Part shown: in pieces, positions 4,326 to 6,530 of the stretch
Position numbering within the stretch: position 1 is the first letter of the stretch
How the letters are laid out: each line of letters opens with the position of its first letter
Assembly: GCA_947627075.1 (NCBI GenBank)
Contig: CANQUR010000093.1
Location: 1-6,530, forward strand
Length of the DNA stretch: 6,530 bases
Direction of reading: 5' to 3'
DNA from: an uncultured Clostridia bacterium
Lineage (GTDB): Bacteria; Bacillota; Clostridia; Christensenellales; Pumilibacteraceae
Program-made: the position numbers and the translations under genes
The notes under the pieces: generated by a model
What the model saw: the letters and a program-made list of their open reading frames with translations, nothing else
The model's database searches: none
What the model was told of the DNA's origin: nothing

Positions 4326-6530
4326 ATGTCACAGGATTTCGCTCATCTTCATGTTCATACCGAATATAGCCTTCTTGACGGCGCAATACGCCTTAATAAG
4401 GTCTTTTCGCGTTGCGACGAACTCGGAATCAAGGCTATAGCAATAACCGATCACGGCAATATGTACGGCGCTCTTGAGTTCGTCAAGTCCGCCATAAGAT
4501 ACACCGACGAAAAGGCAGATCCGTTCGAGTTCATAAGGGACGGACGCGAATGCAAAGTAAAGCCTATCATCGGTTGCGAGGTCTACATGACCGAGGATAT
4601 GCATGTGAAGGTTGCGTCGGACGGCAAAATGCCAAAAAACAATCACCTTATCTTGCTCGCAAAAAACGAAGTCGGATACAAAAATCTCATAAAGCTTGTA
4701 AGCCTCGGCTATACCGAAGGATTTTATTACAAACCCAGAATAGATTTCGAGCTTTTGAAAGCTCACAGCGAGGGATTGATATGCTTGAGCGCTTGTCTTG
4801 CCGGCATTATCCCGCAAAGATTGCTTGCCCACGATTACGAGGGAGCGGACGAGTGGGCGAAGAAGTTTAAGGCTTTGTTCGGCGAGGATTATTATATAGA
4901 ACTTCAAGATCACGGCATAATCGAACAACAACGTATTTTGCCTGCTTTGCGCGATATAGCGATAAAAAACGGCATAAAGATGGTGGCGACAAACGACGCG
5001 CATTATCTCGAAAAAAAGGACGCCAAAATGCAAAAGGTGCTCCAATGTATCTCATTTCGCAAGACTATGTCGCCGGACGAGGACGAAATGCAAGGTTCCG
5101 CAAGCGAACTTTCGAGCGGTGACGACGCGTATTTCCCCACAAAGGAGTTTTATCTTAAAAGCGGCGATCAGATGGCGGAGCTTTTCAAAGGCTACGAAGG
5201 CGCGATAACCAATACGCTCGAAATAGCCGACAAATGCGATTTTCGCTTTTTCCGCAAGGAAAAACTTTTGCCGAGCTACACTCCGAGCGACGGAAGCGAA
5301 CCATATGAATTTTTGCGCAAAATGTGCTTTGAGGGACTCAATAAAAAGTACGGGACCATTACTCAAGAGATCCTCGACAGAGCGGAATACGAGCTTGGGG
5401 TAATAAAAAAGCTCGGATTTGTGGATTATTTCCTTATCGTTTGGGATTTCATACACTTTTCCGAAACGCATGACGTTCCCGTAGGTCCGGGCAGAGGTAG
5501 CGGCGTGGGCAGTATAGTCGCATACGCTATTGGCATTACGAAGGTCGATCCGCTTAAATATTCACTCATATTCGAGCGCTTTCTCAATGAGGAGCGCGTG
5601 AGCAATCCCGATTTCGATATAGATTTTTGCGTGGACGGGCGCGAACGCGTCATTCAATATGTAATAGAAAAATATCACGAGCCGAACGTGTCGCAAATAG
5701 TGACATTCGGCACCCTTGCCGCCAAGGCGGCGGTAAAGGATGTGGGCAGAGTGTTCAATCAAACCTTTGCCGATGTGGACAAGATAACAAAGCTCATGCC
5801 CAAAATGATGGGCAAACTGCATATAGAGGACTTGCTCGGTCTTAAGGAAAACAAAAAGAGCGATGTCAATCCCGTGATCCCCGATCTTGTGGACCTTTAT
5901 AACAACGATCCCATGAGCAAAAAGATCTTGGACATGGCTATGCAGATAGAGGGAATGCCGCGCCAGACGGGAATGCACGCGGCGGGCGTCATAATATGTA
6001 AGGACGTCATCTCCGACCACGTTCCAATGGCGATGTCGGGCGATGGAATAGTGACTACGCAGTTCAATATGATAGAGTGCGAAGAGCTCGGACTTTTGAA
6101 AATGGACTTTTTGGGACTGCGAACGCTGACCGATATAAGCAAGGCGGTCAAGTACGTCAAGCAGACGAAGGGCATAGACCTTGACTTTTATGCCATGGGA
6201 TACGACGACCCCGAGGTTTACAAGCTTATAGGCGAAGGCGACACTCATGCGGTGTTCCAGCTCGAAGGCGAGGGCATAAGGCGGTTTATGCGCGATCTTC
6301 GCCCCACCTCGCTCGAAGATGTAATAGCGGGCATTTCGCTGTATCGCCCCGGTCCCATGGATAAAATAGGCGTATATGTATATAACAAACGACATCCCGA
6401 TGAGGTAAAATACGACCATCCGTTGCTTGAGCCCATACTCAAAGTCACATACGGCATAATGGTGTATCAAGAGCAAGTCATGGAAATAGTGCGTAAGCTT
6501 GCGGGCTATTCCTTTGGACGCGCCGACATA
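4326..6530 (+). CDS. dnaE: DNA polymerase III alpha subunit (3' partial)
   Basis: DnaE is the catalytic subunit of the replicative C-family polymerase. The frame is open from ATG 4326 to the right edge, giving 735 of about 1,150 expected residues. The little finger, HhH, OB-fold and C-terminal parts lie outside. Residues 5-226 are the PHP domain, with all nine usual metal ligands visible: H9, H11, D18, H43, E85, H107, C157, D224 and H226. E. coli DnaE has lost several of these, so this protein may retain PHP-type 3'-5' proofreading. VGPGRGSGVGS is a nucleotide-binding palm motif. PDFDIDF gives catalytic D431 and D433, and MDFLGLRTL gives D594. Relative to common DnaE proteins, about 17 extra residues lie near 60-76, before KPIIGCEVYM. 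The start follows whiA by 12 bases, with GGAG 4314-4317 and GAGAGG at 4318-4323 as ribosome site. This is the DnaE type with an N-terminal PHP domain, not PolC, because no inserted exonuclease domain is seen. Confidence 0.97.
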   Translation, partial: MSQDFAHLHVHTEYSLLDGAIRLNKVFSRCDELGIKAIAITDHGNMYGALEFVKSAIRYTDEKADPFEFIRDGRECKVKPIIGCEVYMTEDMHVKVASDGKMPKNNHLILLAKNEVGYKNLIKLVSLGYTEGFYYKPRIDFELLKAHSEGLICLSACLAGIIPQRLLAHDYEGADEWAKKFKALFGEDYYIELQDHGIIEQQRILPALRDIAIKNGIKMVATNDAHYLEKKDAKMQKVLQCISFRKTMSPDEDEMQGSASELSSGDDAYFPTKEFYLKSGDQMAELFKGYEGAITNTLEIADKCDFRFFRKEKLLPSYTPSDGSEPYEFLRKMCFEGLNKKYGTITQEILDRAEYELGVIKKLGFVDYFLIVWDFIHFSETHDVPVGPGRGSGVGSIVAYAIGITKVDPLKYSLIFERFLNEERVSNPDFDIDFCVDGRERVIQYVIEKYHEPNVSQIVTFGTLAAKAAVKDVGRVFNQTFADVDKITKLMPKMMGKLHIEDLLGLKENKKSDVNPVIPDLVDLYNNDPMSKKILDMAMQIEGMPRQTGMHAAGVIICKDVISDHVPMAMSGDGIVTTQFNMIECEELGLLKMDFLGLRTLTDISKAVKYVKQTKGIDLDFYAMGYDDPEVYKLIGEGDTHAVFQLEGEGIRRFMRDLRPTSLEDVIAGISLYRPGPMDKIGVYVYNKRHPDEVKYDHPLLEPILKVTYGIMVYQEQVMEIVRKLAGYSFGRADI

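Noticed and set aside
4329..5045. 238-residue minus-strand open frame
   Set aside because: It is antisense to the PHP domain of dnaE, where every metal ligand is conserved on the + strand.
5562..6476. 304-residue minus-strand open frame
   Set aside because: It is the complement of the conserved dnaE palm region. The Tyr/His/Leu-rich composition is what antisense of this codon usage gives.

Overview
The window looks like chromosomal DNA from a low- to mid-GC Firmicute, most likely an uncultured member of the Clostridia. The basis is the gene order murB - PHP phosphoesterase - whiA - dnaE, tight gene packing with purine-rich Shine-Dalgarno sites, and intrinsic terminators ending in T-runs. No species can be named from the sequence alone. 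There are no tRNA, rRNA, CRISPR or transposase features. Every real gene is on the + strand.

Layout. Bases 2-265 are the C-terminal end of a membrane-anchored surface protein: an Ig-like beta-strand tail, one transmembrane helix and a basic cytoplasmic end. A strong intrinsic terminator follows. Bases 382-1650 encode a 422-residue protein that I identify as an RnlA-family (RNase LS) HEPN ribonuclease toxin. It carries the Rx4H motif and a conserved acidic residue 58 positions before the motif, but no RnlB antitoxin gene adjoins it. A lysine/glycine-rich linker built from near-identical tandem repeats interrupts the protein. A second terminator closes this single-gene unit.

From 1849 to the right edge runs a compact housekeeping operon. 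murB (cell-wall precursor synthesis) directly abuts a PHP-family phosphoesterase. That gene overlaps whiA by four bases (ATGA), and whiA is followed after 12 bases by dnaE, the DNA polymerase III alpha subunit, which runs off the window at codon 735. In many Clostridia rapZ and yvcK lie between the PHP gene and whiA; both are missing here. The operon joins peptidoglycan synthesis, a division-linked DNA-binding protein and chromosome replication in one probable transcript.

The most interesting part is the accessory gene between the two terminators: an RnlA-like RNase without an adjacent antitoxin, with a repeat-expanded linker and a promoter placement that suggests a leaderless mRNA.
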